Positions 8,110 to 16,870 of a stretch of DNA of 64,000 nt are shown piece after piece; within the stretch, counting starts at the first letter, position 1, and each line of letters begins with the position of its first letter. Origin of the DNA: Methylocystaceae bacterium (GTDB taxonomy: Bacteria > Pseudomonadota > Alphaproteobacteria > Rhodospirillales > Terasakiellaceae); NCBI GenBank assembly GCA_013373205.1, contig JABXIG010000003.1:248001-312000 (forward strand). Reading direction: 5' to 3'. The notes beneath the pieces are model-generated. The model did not search any database, was not told the DNA's origin, and saw only the letters and a program-made list of their open reading frames with translations. The translations under genes and the position numbers were made by a program.

Positions 8110-10359
8110 CTAGACCAACTTGCCCAAATCCGTTTCTTTGGTCACGGCTTTTAAGAACTCGTCCAAGCTTGTGTTCAGCCCGACGGCACGTTCTTGCAGG
8201 TCGTTCGAAGCGGTGGTGATTTCTTCGGAGGCTGCAGAGGTTGCATTCGCCCCATTCGCCACATCACCAATGATTTCCGCAACCGTGCTGACACCGCGCA
8301 CACCTTCTTGAACGCTGGCGCTAATTTCGGTGACAGCGGCGCGTTGTTGTTCCACCGCATCGGCAATGACGGAGCCGGCTTCTTCCACCTGGGTGATGGT
8401 GGTCGAAACTTCGCTGATGGCCTTGACGGCATCATCAGTGGCCGATTGCATGGCCTTGATCTGCATAACGATTTCTTCGGTTGCTTTTGCCGTTTGGTTG
8501 GAAAGTGATTTAACTTCACCTGCCACAACCGCAAAGCCTTTACCTGCTTCTCCGGCGCGGGCGGCTTCGATGGTGGCGTTCAGCGCAAGAAGGTTCGTTT
8601 GATCGGCAATGTCATTAATCAGGCTGACGACCTGATTAATGCGCGCAGCGGCTTCAGATAGGGTGTGGATGGTCTGATCTGCGACTTGCGTGCGTTCAAC
8701 AGCCGTCTGACTGAGGGCGGCTGAACGACGAACCTGATCGGTAACTTCAGAGATGGAGGCCGAAAATTCTTCGGTTGCAGCGGCGACATTTTCCACATTA
8801 TGTGCAGAGGTTTGCGCTGCTTCTGCCACTGTATTGGATTGATCGGATGTGTTTTGTGCTGTCTGTGACATACTTTGGGCAGAGGCCTGCATCTGAGTTA
8901 CTGTGGATAGAACGGTTTGCACCACTTCGCGGATATTATGCCCCATAGAGGTGGCATTTTGTTCAAACGTTGTGGTTTTTTCATCCATGGCACGCAGGCC
9001 CTGGTTAACAATGTTTGCACGCCGAGCAAACGATCCGACCATGCCTTCGGGCAGGATTGTGCGGAAAAATTCGTCCCGGGCCGCATATTTCAGGGCCGCG
9101 CCTGCTTCGCGGGCAAAGGCTTCTGTACGGTCCAGCAGCTTGTTGATGGCTTGCTGTAATTCACCGATTTCATCTTTGCGTTCCAGATTGAGGACACGCA
9201 CATTCAGGTCACCCTGTGCAGCACTGCGCAAGATCTCGGAACTGCGGCGGATGTCTTTGACAATTTTTCTAACGCCGAAAACGCCAAGGATACTGATCAG
9301 GACGATCATTGCGATCACGACAAGGGTCATGTAGGTGGCCATCGAAGAGAGTACGCTTAGAGCTTCACCTTTTTCTTTTTCTGCCACAACGGCCCATCTT
9401 TGCCCTTCAAAATTCAAAGGGGCGTAAGACGCAAAAACGTCCTTACCTTGATAGTTTTCCTGATGGATTGCACCAGATTCCCCAGCAAGGGCTTTGTTAA
9501 CAGCCACGGTATCGACTTTTGTTTTCAGGATGGTGGAATCTTTTAACAAGCGGCTGTCGGTGTACATTAATTTATCTGGCCCGACAATATAGGTTTCCCC
9601 CGTATTGCCCATGCCGCGTGCAACGTTCATCACGGCATTGATGCGATCAATCGGCATCTGGAAGACGAGAACACCATGCTTTTCGCCTTTCTCATCAAAG
9701 ATGGGGGCTGCGATAAAGCTGGCAGGCGCTCCATGGCTAGGGGCATAGGCAGCAAAATTATCAAAGGCGATTTTGTCAGGGGTGAAGTCATCAAGGACTT
9801 CCTTAACCACTTTACCAAGCCCTGTATCTTTCCACTTTCCTGTCAGCAGGTTGGTGGCATAGTCATTTTCTTTAAAGACTGTATAGACCAGCTTACCTTC
9901 GTGATTGACCAAAAAGATATCGTAATACCCCTTTTGCTTCAGGAATGTTCTGAACCAAGGGTGGTAATGTTTGTGAGTTGCAGAATAAAAGCTGCCATCA
10001 TTTGCAAAATCAAGGGTATCTTTTTCGCCCAGTGGATGAGGGTTGTTGGTAATATAAAGATCCTGCAATTCTTGTTCAGGATTATTTAAAACATCCCAAC
10101 CAGATTCAAACTTGGTCAGCCCTTTAATCGTCATGTCATTGGAAGCGAGGCTTTTAAGGTCGCTTTCGATAGATGCCAGATATGTTTCAAGGGAGGCTTT
10201 TCTGGACTGGACAATGGCTTCCATTTCATGATCGACTTCTTCGGATAGACCTAAAGCGGCGATATTGTAGGAGATGATCCCGGTGATCACAGCGGCAATA
10301 AAGCCCATCAGTGCCATGAGCATGGGAAGTTTTTGTGCAATTTTGAGCGAGTTAAACAT
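8110..10359 (-). CDS. Methyl-accepting chemotaxis protein with periplasmic Cache domain
   Basis: A 749-residue inner-membrane chemoreceptor. An N-terminal membrane helix (about 10-33) and a second near 337-360 bracket a roughly 300-residue periplasmic domain of the Cache type ([15 protein letters not shown], then [11 protein letters not shown]). A HAMP linker follows (about 362-415). The C-terminal signalling coiled coil has the highly conserved hairpin [19 protein letters not shown] near residue 588. It signals to CheA/CheW. The start codon overlaps the stop of the PAS-protein gene by one base (TAATG), so the two are probably made together and may act as one sensory unit. Confidence 0.9.
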   Translation of the reverse strand: MFNSLKIAQKLPMLMALMGFIAAVITGIISYNIAALGLSEEVDHEMEAIVQSRKASLETYLASIESDLKSLASNDMTIKGLTKFESGWDVLNNPEQELQDLYITNNPHPLGEKDTLDFANDGSFYSATHKHYHPWFRTFLKQKGYYDIFLVNHEGKLVYTVFKENDYATNLLTGKWKDTGLGKVVKEVLDDFTPDKIAFDNFAAYAPSHGAPASFIAAPIFDEKGEKHGVLVFQMPIDRINAVMNVARGMGNTGETYIVGPDKLMYTDSRLLKDSTILKTKVDTVAVNKALAGESGAIHQENYQGKDVFASYAPLNFEGQRWAVVAEKEKGEALSVLSSMATYMTLVVIAMIVLISILGVFGVRKIVKDIRRSSEILRSAAQGDLNVRVLNLERKDEIGELQQAINKLLDRTEAFAREAGAALKYAARDEFFRTILPEGMVGSFARRANIVNQGLRAMDEKTTTFEQNATSMGHNIREVVQTVLSTVTQMQASAQSMSQTAQNTSDQSNTVAEAAQTSAHNVENVAAATEEFSASISEVTDQVRRSAALSQTAVERTQVADQTIHTLSEAAARINQVVSLINDIADQTNLLALNATIEAARAGEAGKGFAVVAGEVKSLSNQTAKATEEIVMQIKAMQSATDDAVKAISEVSTTITQVEEAGSVIADAVEQQRAAVTEISASVQEGVRGVSTVAEIIGDVANGANATSAASEEITTASNDLQERAVGLNTSLDEFLKAVTKETDLGKLV

Positions 10360-10925
10360 TATTTGATCTCTCCCAGGCCCATCTCATCGGCCGTTTCCAG
10401 CTGCTGCAGCTTATAGATGAACATGTCATAGCGCATTTGCTGTTCTTTCATCAGCTTGGTCAGGATATTAAAGGATTCGACCAATCCCTGTTTTGTGGTG
10501 GCTTGCGCATCTTCCACATTTTTTAAGTGGCGATAAAGGGGTTGGATGATTTTAATGGCTTCCGGGTTGGGAACGCGCCGATTTGAGTGATATCCAACGA
10601 TTTCATGGTTTTCATCAAAGGTCGGGGTAACGTGGGCGAGGACCCAGTAGTAATCATTGTGTTTGGTTCGGTTGAGCACGTAAGCAAAAAGTTCTTCGCC
10701 GCTGGCAACCGTATCCCAAAGCAACTTAAAGACGCAACGCGGCATTTCCGGGTGGCGGATCACGTTGTGAGGCTTGCCAATCACTTCATGTTCTTTGTAA
10801 TCGGCAATTTCAAGAAAGATATCATTGGCGTAGGTAATGATCCCTTTCTTGTTTGTTTTGCTCACAATAATGTCATCGACGGGAAATGTTTTTTCATTCC
10901 CCGGGATTTGGTAAATATCAGACAT
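10359..10925 (-). CDS. Aer-type PAS-domain sensory protein
   Basis: A 188-residue soluble protein. Residues 10-125 are a PAS domain closely like the FAD-binding PAS of the aerotaxis receptor Aer: [10 protein letters not shown] near residue 58, then [17 protein letters not shown]. Unlike Aer it has no membrane or signalling part; instead a C-terminal helical tail (about 130-185) follows, and a full chemoreceptor gene overlaps its stop. The pair looks like a split Aer, in which the PAS protein would feed redox or oxygen signals to the receptor; this is inferred from the coupling. Confidence 0.78.
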   Translation of the reverse strand: MSDIYQIPGNEKTFPVDDIIVSKTNKKGIITYANDIFLEIADYKEHEVIGKPHNVIRHPEMPRCVFKLLWDTVASGEELFAYVLNRTKHNDYYWVLAHVTPTFDENHEIVGYHSNRRVPNPEAIKIIQPLYRHLKNVEDAQATTKQGLVESFNILTKLMKEQQMRYDMFIYKLQQLETADEMGLGEIK

Positions 10926-11057
10926 TGAATATCCTCACCCTTTATTGAATGTATTCAGATATCATAGATGAAAATTCAAGCCTGACAATTCAAGGAAAAT
11001 ACGTAGAAAAAAGAGAAACTTATTCCTTGTAAAAATAAGAAACGCGTAAAAGGAGAA

Positions 11058-11603
11058 TTACATCTTCTTGACAAATTTTGTCAGAATAACGATTTGCTGT
11101 CCATTCACGCGACCTTCGATATGTTCTTCGTTGGTTGGATCAAGCGAGATATTGCGCACAGCTGTGCCGCGTTTGGCCGTAAACCCGGCTCCTTTGACAT
11201 TCAAATCCTTGATGAGAACAACGCTGTCACCTGCTTCTAAAACAGCACCGTTACTGTCTACATGCTTGAGTGCGAAATCATCCTCTGTGTCAGCGCCTTG
11301 TTCTTCTGATTGGGCTTTGGTCAGAACGTCGTCTTCTAGATAGAGTGTGTCGAGCAAATCCTGCGCCCAGCCTTCACCTTGTGCGCTTAGGCGCGTCAGC
11401 ATGCGCCAAGCCATGATTTGCACAGGTTCTTCGGGTGTCCACATGCTGTCATTTAAACAGCGCCAGTGGTGCACATCCAAATTGTCGCTTTTAGCGATTT
11501 CTGACTGACAGGTAGTGCAAATATTGATGGTGCAATCTGCAACACCGGCGATGGAATGGGATGAAACACCATCGGTGCTGGTGCATAATTGACATTCTGA
11601 CAT
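11058..11603 (-). CDS. phnA: PhnA-family zinc-ribbon protein
   Basis: A 181-residue protein of the PhnA/YjdM family. The N-terminus has two CxxC pairs (CQLC and CTTC) forming a zinc ribbon, and the C-terminal 70 residues hold the conserved PhnA domain (DSNGAVLEAGDSVVLIKDL, then KRGTAVRNI). The name comes from the E. coli phosphonate operon, but the family has no proven role in phosphonate breakdown. The ATG at 11603 is preferred to one at 11621 because AAGGAA lies seven bases upstream of it. It stands alone and is divergent from the Crp/Fnr gene. Confidence 0.8.
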   Translation of the reverse strand: MSECQLCTSTDGVSSHSIAGVADCTINICTTCQSEIAKSDNLDVHHWRCLNDSMWTPEEPVQIMAWRMLTRLSAQGEGWAQDLLDTLYLEDDVLTKAQSEEQGADTEDDFALKHVDSNGAVLEAGDSVVLIKDLNVKGAGFTAKRGTAVRNISLDPTNEEHIEGRVNGQQIVILTKFVKKM

Positions 11604-11737
11604 GGGGAATTCCTTTAACAAAATTAATGTGTGCTTCTAACGCTTGAGACTGCTTATGGCAAAAGAATAATTAATCTTTGGTAATCGCTATATAAAACCT
11701 GTATGAATAGGGCGGCTTATAAAATGAAAGAGGTCCA

Positions 11738-12478
11738 ATGATAGCGAATGCATTGACAGGCAAGCTTAGTCTCCTGGTCGACCTTGAAAAGTCCGAAAAA
11801 GAAATTTTGGATGGGTTTTGTCAGGAAAATGGTTTCCTTCTAAAGGGGCAGTCTCTGACTTCATATGATACCGATTGCGACGAAGTTGTACTTCTGCTGG
11901 AAGGCTGGGCCTGTCGCTATAAAATCCTGAACGATGGGCGCCGCCAGATCACCAGTTTTATCCTGCCCGGTGATTTATCCGGTGTGCGCGCCTGCCTGTT
12001 TGGTGTCTCTGATTATGAAACCGAAGCGCTGACTGATTGTAAAATCGCCCGGATTAATGGTTCTGACATTGTTAATTTGTATATCGAACACCCACGTCTT
12101 GCCGCAGCGATCACATGGGGATCAGCACGCGAAGAAGCCATGCTGACGGAACGGGTGGTCAGTCTGGGGCGACGTAATGCCAAAGAACGTATCGCCCACC
12201 TATTTCTGGAACTTCACTGGCGTCTTGAAGCGGTTGGGGTCACAGAGCGTATGGCCTATGAATTACCGATCACACAGGAAATGATCGCCGACTGTCTGGG
12301 GTTAAGCATTGTACATGTTAATCGCACCTTGCAATCCATGCGTAAAGACAAGTTGTTGGAATATCGTAATGGTTATGTGATTTTGCATGACTCCAAGAAA
12401 CTGAAGCGTCTTTGTTCGTTTGATTCAGAACATCTGGAAGGCGAACTTCACCCTGAATTTGAAAATTTGTCTGAATAA
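11738..12478 (+). CDS. Crp/Fnr-family transcriptional regulator
   Basis: A 246-residue regulator. Residues 15-130 form a cyclic-nucleotide-binding-like fold (LEGWACRYKILNDGRRQI) and residues 150-225 a Crp-type winged helix with ITQEMIADCLGLSIVHVNRTL as recognition region. The Cys residues needed for an Fnr iron-sulfur cluster are not present in the usual N-terminal spacing, so it is a CRP/FixK-like member of unknown ligand. It lies directly upstream of and parallel to the ectoine genes; a role in their control is possible but unproven. Confidence 0.8.
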   Translation: MIANALTGKLSLLVDLEKSEKEILDGFCQENGFLLKGQSLTSYDTDCDEVVLLLEGWACRYKILNDGRRQITSFILPGDLSGVRACLFGVSDYETEALTDCKIARINGSDIVNLYIEHPRLAAAITWGSAREEAMLTERVVSLGRRNAKERIAHLFLELHWRLEAVGVTERMAYELPITQEMIADCLGLSIVHVNRTLQSMRKDKLLEYRNGYVILHDSKKLKRLCSFDSEHLEGELHPEFENLSE

Positions 12479-12521
12479 ATTATTATAAAATCAATGATTT
12501 AGACGATATCTCGAAAAAGAC

Positions 12522-12556
12522 CTTAACCTATGTTAAGCGCATTAACATGCGTTAAT
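12522..12556 (+). promoter_or_regulatory. Tandem TTAAC-N4-GTTAA operator candidates before ectA
   Basis: Two perfect inverted repeats of the same form lie side by side: CTTAAC-CTAT-GTTAAG at 12522-12537 and ATTAAC-ATGC-GTTAAT at 12541-12556, with centres 19 bases apart. A further GTTAAC occurs at 12593-12598. Two like sites spaced about two helical turns apart suggest cooperative binding of a dimeric regulator that controls the ectoine operon. Confidence 0.55.
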
Positions 12557-12617
12557 GTTGCTCTTGCTTATATCCGTATTGTTTGTCGCCATCGTTAACG
12601 GATTGCAGGAGGCAGTC

Positions 12618-13139
12618 ATCTTTACTTTCGAAATTCCGCAAAAGCGGGATGGTCGTTTTGTTTATGACTTGATCACATCAAGTCCCCCTTTGGATGTCAA
12701 TTCCAGATACGCCTATTTTTTGTTATGTGATCATTTTGCAAGCTCCAGCATTATTTGTCGGGAAGCTTCTGATGACGAAAAAGTAATTGGTTTTGTTGGT
12801 GGTTATCGAAAGCCAACAGATCCGGAAACTCTTTTTGTCTGGCAAATTGCTGTTGATGAAAAACATCGCGGTAAAGGGTTGCCTGCGATGATGCTGGATA
12901 AAATGCTACAGGTTCACAATCCTGTCACCATCACATCGATTGAAGCAACTTACACGCCTTCGAACAAGGCATCTTATCACTTCTTTACCAAATATGCCAA
13001 AGCCAAGCAGGCATTGGCCAATATCGATGATTACCTGAGTGCGGATGATTTCGGGTCCAGCACAGGACATGAAGAAGAAAAGCTGATCAAGATTTTTTTA
13101 ACACCGATGCCAACAACAATGAAAAATAAGGAGAAATAG
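12618..13139 (+). CDS. ectA: L-2,4-diaminobutyrate acetyltransferase
   Basis: Acetylates L-2,4-diaminobutyrate with acetyl-CoA, the second step of ectoine synthesis. It is a GNAT-fold protein: VWQIAVDEKHRGKGLPAMML holds the acetyl-CoA P-loop, and ATYTPSNKASYHFFTKYAK is the conserved EctA tail. The open frame begins at an ATG at 12555, but that would add a 21-residue hydrophobic leader not seen in EctA. The family start falls at FTFEIPQKRDG, just after a consensus AGGAGG (12607-12612), where the only codon at normal spacing is ATC (12618). I therefore mark 12618 as a likely non-AUG start; 12555 remains the alternative. The stop is two bases before ectB. Confidence 0.85.
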   Translation: MFTFEIPQKRDGRFVYDLITSSPPLDVNSRYAYFLLCDHFASSSIICREASDDEKVIGFVGGYRKPTDPETLFVWQIAVDEKHRGKGLPAMMLDKMLQVHNPVTITSIEATYTPSNKASYHFFTKYAKAKQALANIDDYLSADDFGSSTGHEEEKLIKIFLTPMPTTMKNKEK

Positions 13140-13141
13140 AT

Positions 13142-14419
13142 ATGCGTATTTTTGAGCAGGTTGAATCACAAGTCAGGGGCTATGTGCGCTCTTTCCCTGC
13201 GATTTTTGATAAAGCGGAAGGGGCCTTGTTGTTTGATGAACATGGCAACCGCTATCTCGATTTCTTCGCAGGCGCGGGCACGCTCAACTATGGTCACAAC
13301 CACCCTTTAATCACAGAAGCGCTGATTGAGTATCTCAAAGACAGCCGCATCGTGCACGGGTTGGATAAAGCCACTGCTGCAAAGCGTGACTTTCTTGAAA
13401 CCTTTGTCGGAACCATTCTTGAACCACGCAACATGGAATATAAGGTTCAGTTTACCGGCCCGACCGGGACAAATTCTGTAGAAACAGCGATGAAACTGGC
13501 GCGTCTGGTTAAGCAACGTTCCAACATCATTGCGTTTACAAACGGCTATCACGGTCTGACCATGGGGTCGCTTTCTGTGACGGGGAACAGCTTTTATCGT
13601 GATGAATCTTATGGTGTTCGTGCCAATACGGACTTTATGCCGTTTGATGGCTATATGGGCGAAGGTGTGGATACGATTGAATATCTGCAAAAGGTTCTTT
13701 CAGACCAATCCAGCGGGATCGACCTGCCTGCTGCTGTGATTGTAGAAACAATTCAGGGCGAAGGCGGGATCAATGTGGCCAGTGTTGAATGGCTGCAACG
13801 TCTGGAAAAACTGTGTCGTGACTTTGATATTCTGCTGATTATCGATGATATTCAGATGGGTAATGGTCGTACAGGTAGGTTCTTTAGCTTTGAAGAAGCG
13901 GGCATTCGTCCGGACATGATTACTTTGTCTAAATCTTTGGGCGGTGGTCTGCCGTTTTCAATTCTGTTGATGCGCCCTGAGCTGGACCAATGGCAACCGG
14001 GGGAACATACCGGGACTTTCCGTGGGAACAATTTGGCATTTGTTGCGGCAACTCAGGCTCTGAAACTGTGGGAAGATGATCGTTTGGGTCAGCAGGTGCG
14101 TGAATATGGTGACATCATCAAAAAAGCGCTAGATGAAATTGTGGAAGAACATCCCGATTTGAACCTGTCCGTTCGTGGGCGTGGCATGGCCTGGGGACTT
14201 GATTTTGGCGCTCCAGAACTAGGGAGTAAAATTTCTGAGATCGCGTTTGAAAAGAACATGATCGTTGAAACAGCCGGGGCAGATTCGAGCATCTTGAAGC
14301 TGTTGCCTCCATTGATCATTGATCCGGAGCTTTTGTCTGAAGGTCTTGAAATCATTAAAGAATGTGTGCGCGCATTTAAAGAACAGAATACAACAATTAT
14401 CTATCAGGAAGCATCATGA
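13142..14419 (+). CDS. ectB: L-2,4-diaminobutyrate transaminase
   Basis: Converts aspartate semialdehyde and glutamate to L-2,4-diaminobutyrate, the first committed step of ectoine synthesis. The 425-residue protein is a class III PLP aminotransferase: DFFAGAGTLNYGHNHP near residue 40, GPTGTNSVE for phosphate binding, IIDDIQMGNGRTG for the PLP-stacking Asp, and SKSLGGG with the Schiff-base lysine near residue 266. Length fits EctB (about 420). The AAGGAG site lies just upstream, and the stop overlaps the ectC ATG by four bases. Confidence 0.95.
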   Translation: MRIFEQVESQVRGYVRSFPAIFDKAEGALLFDEHGNRYLDFFAGAGTLNYGHNHPLITEALIEYLKDSRIVHGLDKATAAKRDFLETFVGTILEPRNMEYKVQFTGPTGTNSVETAMKLARLVKQRSNIIAFTNGYHGLTMGSLSVTGNSFYRDESYGVRANTDFMPFDGYMGEGVDTIEYLQKVLSDQSSGIDLPAAVIVETIQGEGGINVASVEWLQRLEKLCRDFDILLIIDDIQMGNGRTGRFFSFEEAGIRPDMITLSKSLGGGLPFSILLMRPELDQWQPGEHTGTFRGNNLAFVAATQALKLWEDDRLGQQVREYGDIIKKALDEIVEEHPDLNLSVRGRGMAWGLDFGAPELGSKISEIAFEKNMIVETAGADSSILKLLPPLIIDPELLSEGLEIIKECVRAFKEQNTTIIYQEAS

Positions 14420-14808
14420 TTGTACGCAATATCGAAGACATTATTGGCACAGAACGCGAAGTAAAAGCTGAAACCGGCACCTGGACCAGTCGTCGTTTGT
14501 TGTTGCGCAAGGACGACATGGGGTTTTCGTTCCATGAAACCATCATCCATGCCGGAACAGAAACATTGATCTGGTACAAAAATCACTTGGAAGCCGTCTA
14601 TTGTGTCGGCGGCGAAGGCGAGATCGAAGATCTGACCAACGGTAAAACTCACCCCATCAAAGATGGCACCATGTATGCTCTCAACGGTCATGAAAAACAC
14701 TATCTGCGCGCCAAAAGTGATTTGCGTATGATCTGTGTCTTCACCCCACCTTTAACGGGTAAAGAAGATCATGATGCGGATGGGGTTTATCCTTTGATGG
14801 AAGACTAA
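14416..14808 (+). CDS. ectC: L-ectoine synthase
   Basis: Closes N-acetyl-diaminobutyrate to ectoine by water loss. The protein has 130 residues, the usual EctC length, and a cupin fold. It starts MIVRNIEDIIGTEREV, the hallmark of the family, with the metal and substrate residues in ETLIWYKNHLEAVYCVGGEG (about 53-72) and ALNGHEKHYLRA (about 94-105). The ATGA overlap with ectB implies coupled translation. No ectoine hydroxylase (ectD) is present in this cluster. Confidence 0.96.
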   Translation: MIVRNIEDIIGTEREVKAETGTWTSRRLLLRKDDMGFSFHETIIHAGTETLIWYKNHLEAVYCVGGEGEIEDLTNGKTHPIKDGTMYALNGHEKHYLRAKSDLRMICVFTPPLTGKEDHDADGVYPLMED

Positions 14809-14820
14809 GGGGATCAGAAT

Positions 14821-16266
14821 ATGACATTACATTGTCTGAATTCCCATACGGTCGAAAAAATCGGCGGGACATCTATGTCCCGCGTCGATACGGTTTTTGA
14901 CAACCTTCTGGTTGGAGACCGAAGTGGGGATGATTTATATAACCGTATTTTTGTCGTTTCGGCCTATGGCGGGATGACAGATTGCTTACTGGAACATAAA
15001 AAGTCTCAAAAACCCGGTGTTTATGCGCTTTATTCTGAAAGTGAAAGCGAATGGTCCTGGGGGGATGCACTTAGTGATGTGGCAACGCAAATGCGCGCCA
15101 TCAACGAAGACATCTTTTCAGAAGCGGCAGATCGTCAGATGGCCAACCAGTTTATTCTGGACCGGATTGAAGGGACACGTTCCTGTCTAACAGATTTGCA
15201 ACGTTTGTGTTCTTATGGCCATTTCATGTTGGAAGAACATTTGGCAACTGTGCGGGAAATGCTCAGTGCATTGGGCGAAGTTCATAGTGCCTATAATACG
15301 GCCCTTTTGTTGAATCGTTGTGGTGTGAACGCCGTTTTTGTCGATTTGTCGGGTTGGCGCAGCTCAGATAACTTTGACCTGAATCAACGGATTGAACATG
15401 CCTTTGAAGGCATTGATGTTTCAAGTCAGCTACCGATCGTGACGGGCTATGCCCAGACGGCCGAAGGTTTGATGAAACATTATGGTCGTGGGTATAGTGA
15501 AGTGACCTTTTCACGGATTGCATCACTGACCAAGGCGCGTGAAGCGATCATTCATAAAGAATTCCACCTCAGCAGTGCGGACCCAAAAATGGTCGGGGCT
15601 GACAATGTGCAGGTGATCGGGGAAACAAATTATGATGTGGCTGATCAACTGTCCAATCTGGGGATGGAAGCGATCCATCCGCGGGCGGCCAAAGGTTTGC
15701 GTGAAATGGGGATCCCGTTGCGGATCGCCAATACATTTGAACCCAGCCACCCGGGGACTTTTATCCGCGATGATTTTTACCCGCAGACACCACGTGCAGA
15801 AATTATCACTGGGATTTCACAGGCTTATGAAGTGGAAATCTTTAATCAGGAAATGGTAGGGACCTTTGGTGCGGAAGAAGATATCTTAAGTATTTTCCGT
15901 CGCTTTAAGGTGCGCACAGTGACCAAAAGCTTAAATGCCAATACGGTTACGCATTATGTCGCAGCGCCGCTGAAACAGGTGAAACGTTGCGTCGCCGCCC
16001 TAGAAAAGATTTTGCCAAAGGATGCGAAAGTTCAGACCCAAAAAGTGTCGATTGTTTCCGTCATTGGGGCAAATCTGGGATGCAAGACATACTTCCCTAA
16101 AGCGGTGGAAGCCTTGCACCAAAATGATATTGAAATCTTATTCTGCAATGCGGTTAGCCGTAATGTGGACATGCAGTTTGTGTTGCATGAAAAGGACTTC
16201 GCCAAAAGTGTGAGTGTTCTGCACGATACACTCATTGGCAAAGAGCAGCAGGCAGTAGCTGCATAA
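14821..16266 (+). CDS. ask: Ectoine-specific aspartate kinase
   Basis: Phosphorylates aspartate to supply aspartate semialdehyde for EctB. The 481-residue protein matches the Ask_Ect subtype found in proteobacterial ectoine operons, which is thought to escape feedback control by lysine and threonine. It begins HTVEKIGGTSMSR, the kinase motif, has GRGYSEVTFSRIA near residue 221, and ends with two ACT-like domains (about 320-475). It lies 12 bases after ectC and ends at a strong terminator. Confidence 0.92.
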   Translation: MTLHCLNSHTVEKIGGTSMSRVDTVFDNLLVGDRSGDDLYNRIFVVSAYGGMTDCLLEHKKSQKPGVYALYSESESEWSWGDALSDVATQMRAINEDIFSEAADRQMANQFILDRIEGTRSCLTDLQRLCSYGHFMLEEHLATVREMLSALGEVHSAYNTALLLNRCGVNAVFVDLSGWRSSDNFDLNQRIEHAFEGIDVSSQLPIVTGYAQTAEGLMKHYGRGYSEVTFSRIASLTKAREAIIHKEFHLSSADPKMVGADNVQVIGETNYDVADQLSNLGMEAIHPRAAKGLREMGIPLRIANTFEPSHPGTFIRDDFYPQTPRAEIITGISQAYEVEIFNQEMVGTFGAEEDILSIFRRFKVRTVTKSLNANTVTHYVAAPLKQVKRCVAALEKILPKDAKVQTQKVSIVSVIGANLGCKTYFPKAVEALHQNDIEILFCNAVSRNVDMQFVLHEKDFAKSVSVLHDTLIGKEQQAVAA

Positions 16267-16285
16267 AAAACTGTGACTATCGATC

Positions 16286-16324
16286 AAAAAAGCCCGCAAA
16301 CATTTCGATGTTTGCGGGCTTTTT
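16286..16324. terminator. Bidirectional terminator between ask and cytochrome c
   Basis: A 17-bp perfect stem (AAAAAGCCCGCAAACAT arm) closed by a TTCG tetraloop, with A- and T-runs at the two ends. It serves the ectoine operon on the plus strand and the cytochrome gene on the minus strand. Confidence 0.92.
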
Positions 16325-16341
16325 CCTGTCGAGATGCAGGC

Positions 16342-16749
16342 TTATTTTTGAGTTTTCAAATAAGCAATCACGTCTGCACGATCGTCAGCTTTCTTTTTGC
16401 CCTTCAGCTTGAAGGTCATTTTAGAACGCACTTTTTCACCAGCCAGTTTGGACAGGTATTTAGACGGATCTTGCAGATATTCGTCGATAGCAGCTTCATC
16501 CCACATGATTTTGTCCGCAGCTTTTAAATAGCCTTTGGAATATTTGAAATCTTCTTTGTGGGCACCGTGTTGACCAACAATACCGAACAGGTTCGGCCCA
16601 ACTTTGTTTTTGCCGCCTTGTTCGATGGTGTGACAGGCTTTACATTTTTTGAAGGTGCGTTCGCCTTTTGCAGCATCGCCTTCAGCATGGGCTGTTGTGG
16701 CAGTCAATGCGAGGGCTGCGGCACAGGCCAAGGACATAAGTTTGATCAT
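16342..16749 (-). CDS. Class I c-type cytochrome
   Basis: A 135-residue periplasmic electron carrier. A signal peptide (about residues 1-22, ending AHA-E) is followed by CKACH, the single haem c attachment site, near residue 36. GPNLFGIVGQ follows, and SKMTFKL supplies the likely Met axial ligand near residue 110. It belongs to the mitochondrial-like cytochrome c2/c552 group of alphaproteobacteria that links the bc1 complex with oxidases. It stands alone with an AAGGGGAAGAA ribosome binding site. Confidence 0.9.
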   Translation of the reverse strand: MIKLMSLACAAALALTATTAHAEGDAAKGERTFKKCKACHTIEQGGKNKVGPNLFGIVGQHGAHKEDFKYSKGYLKAADKIMWDEAAIDEYLQDPSKYLSKLAGEKVRSKMTFKLKGKKKADDRADVIAYLKTQK

Positions 16750-16870
16750 TTCTTCCCCTTTTGGGTTTGGGTATTTAGGGTCAGAACCCTAAGCTTAACA
16801 GATGCGAAAATTCGCAACCGCTTTTTAACTGGGTTGATCCTGATTGGCATTTACATATGTTAATCGCCCC

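Noticed and set aside
12555-12617. Signal peptide or membrane anchor on EctA
   Set aside because: The hydrophobic leader only arises if the ATG at 12555 is used; EctA is a soluble cytoplasmic enzyme and a consensus ribosome site lies downstream.
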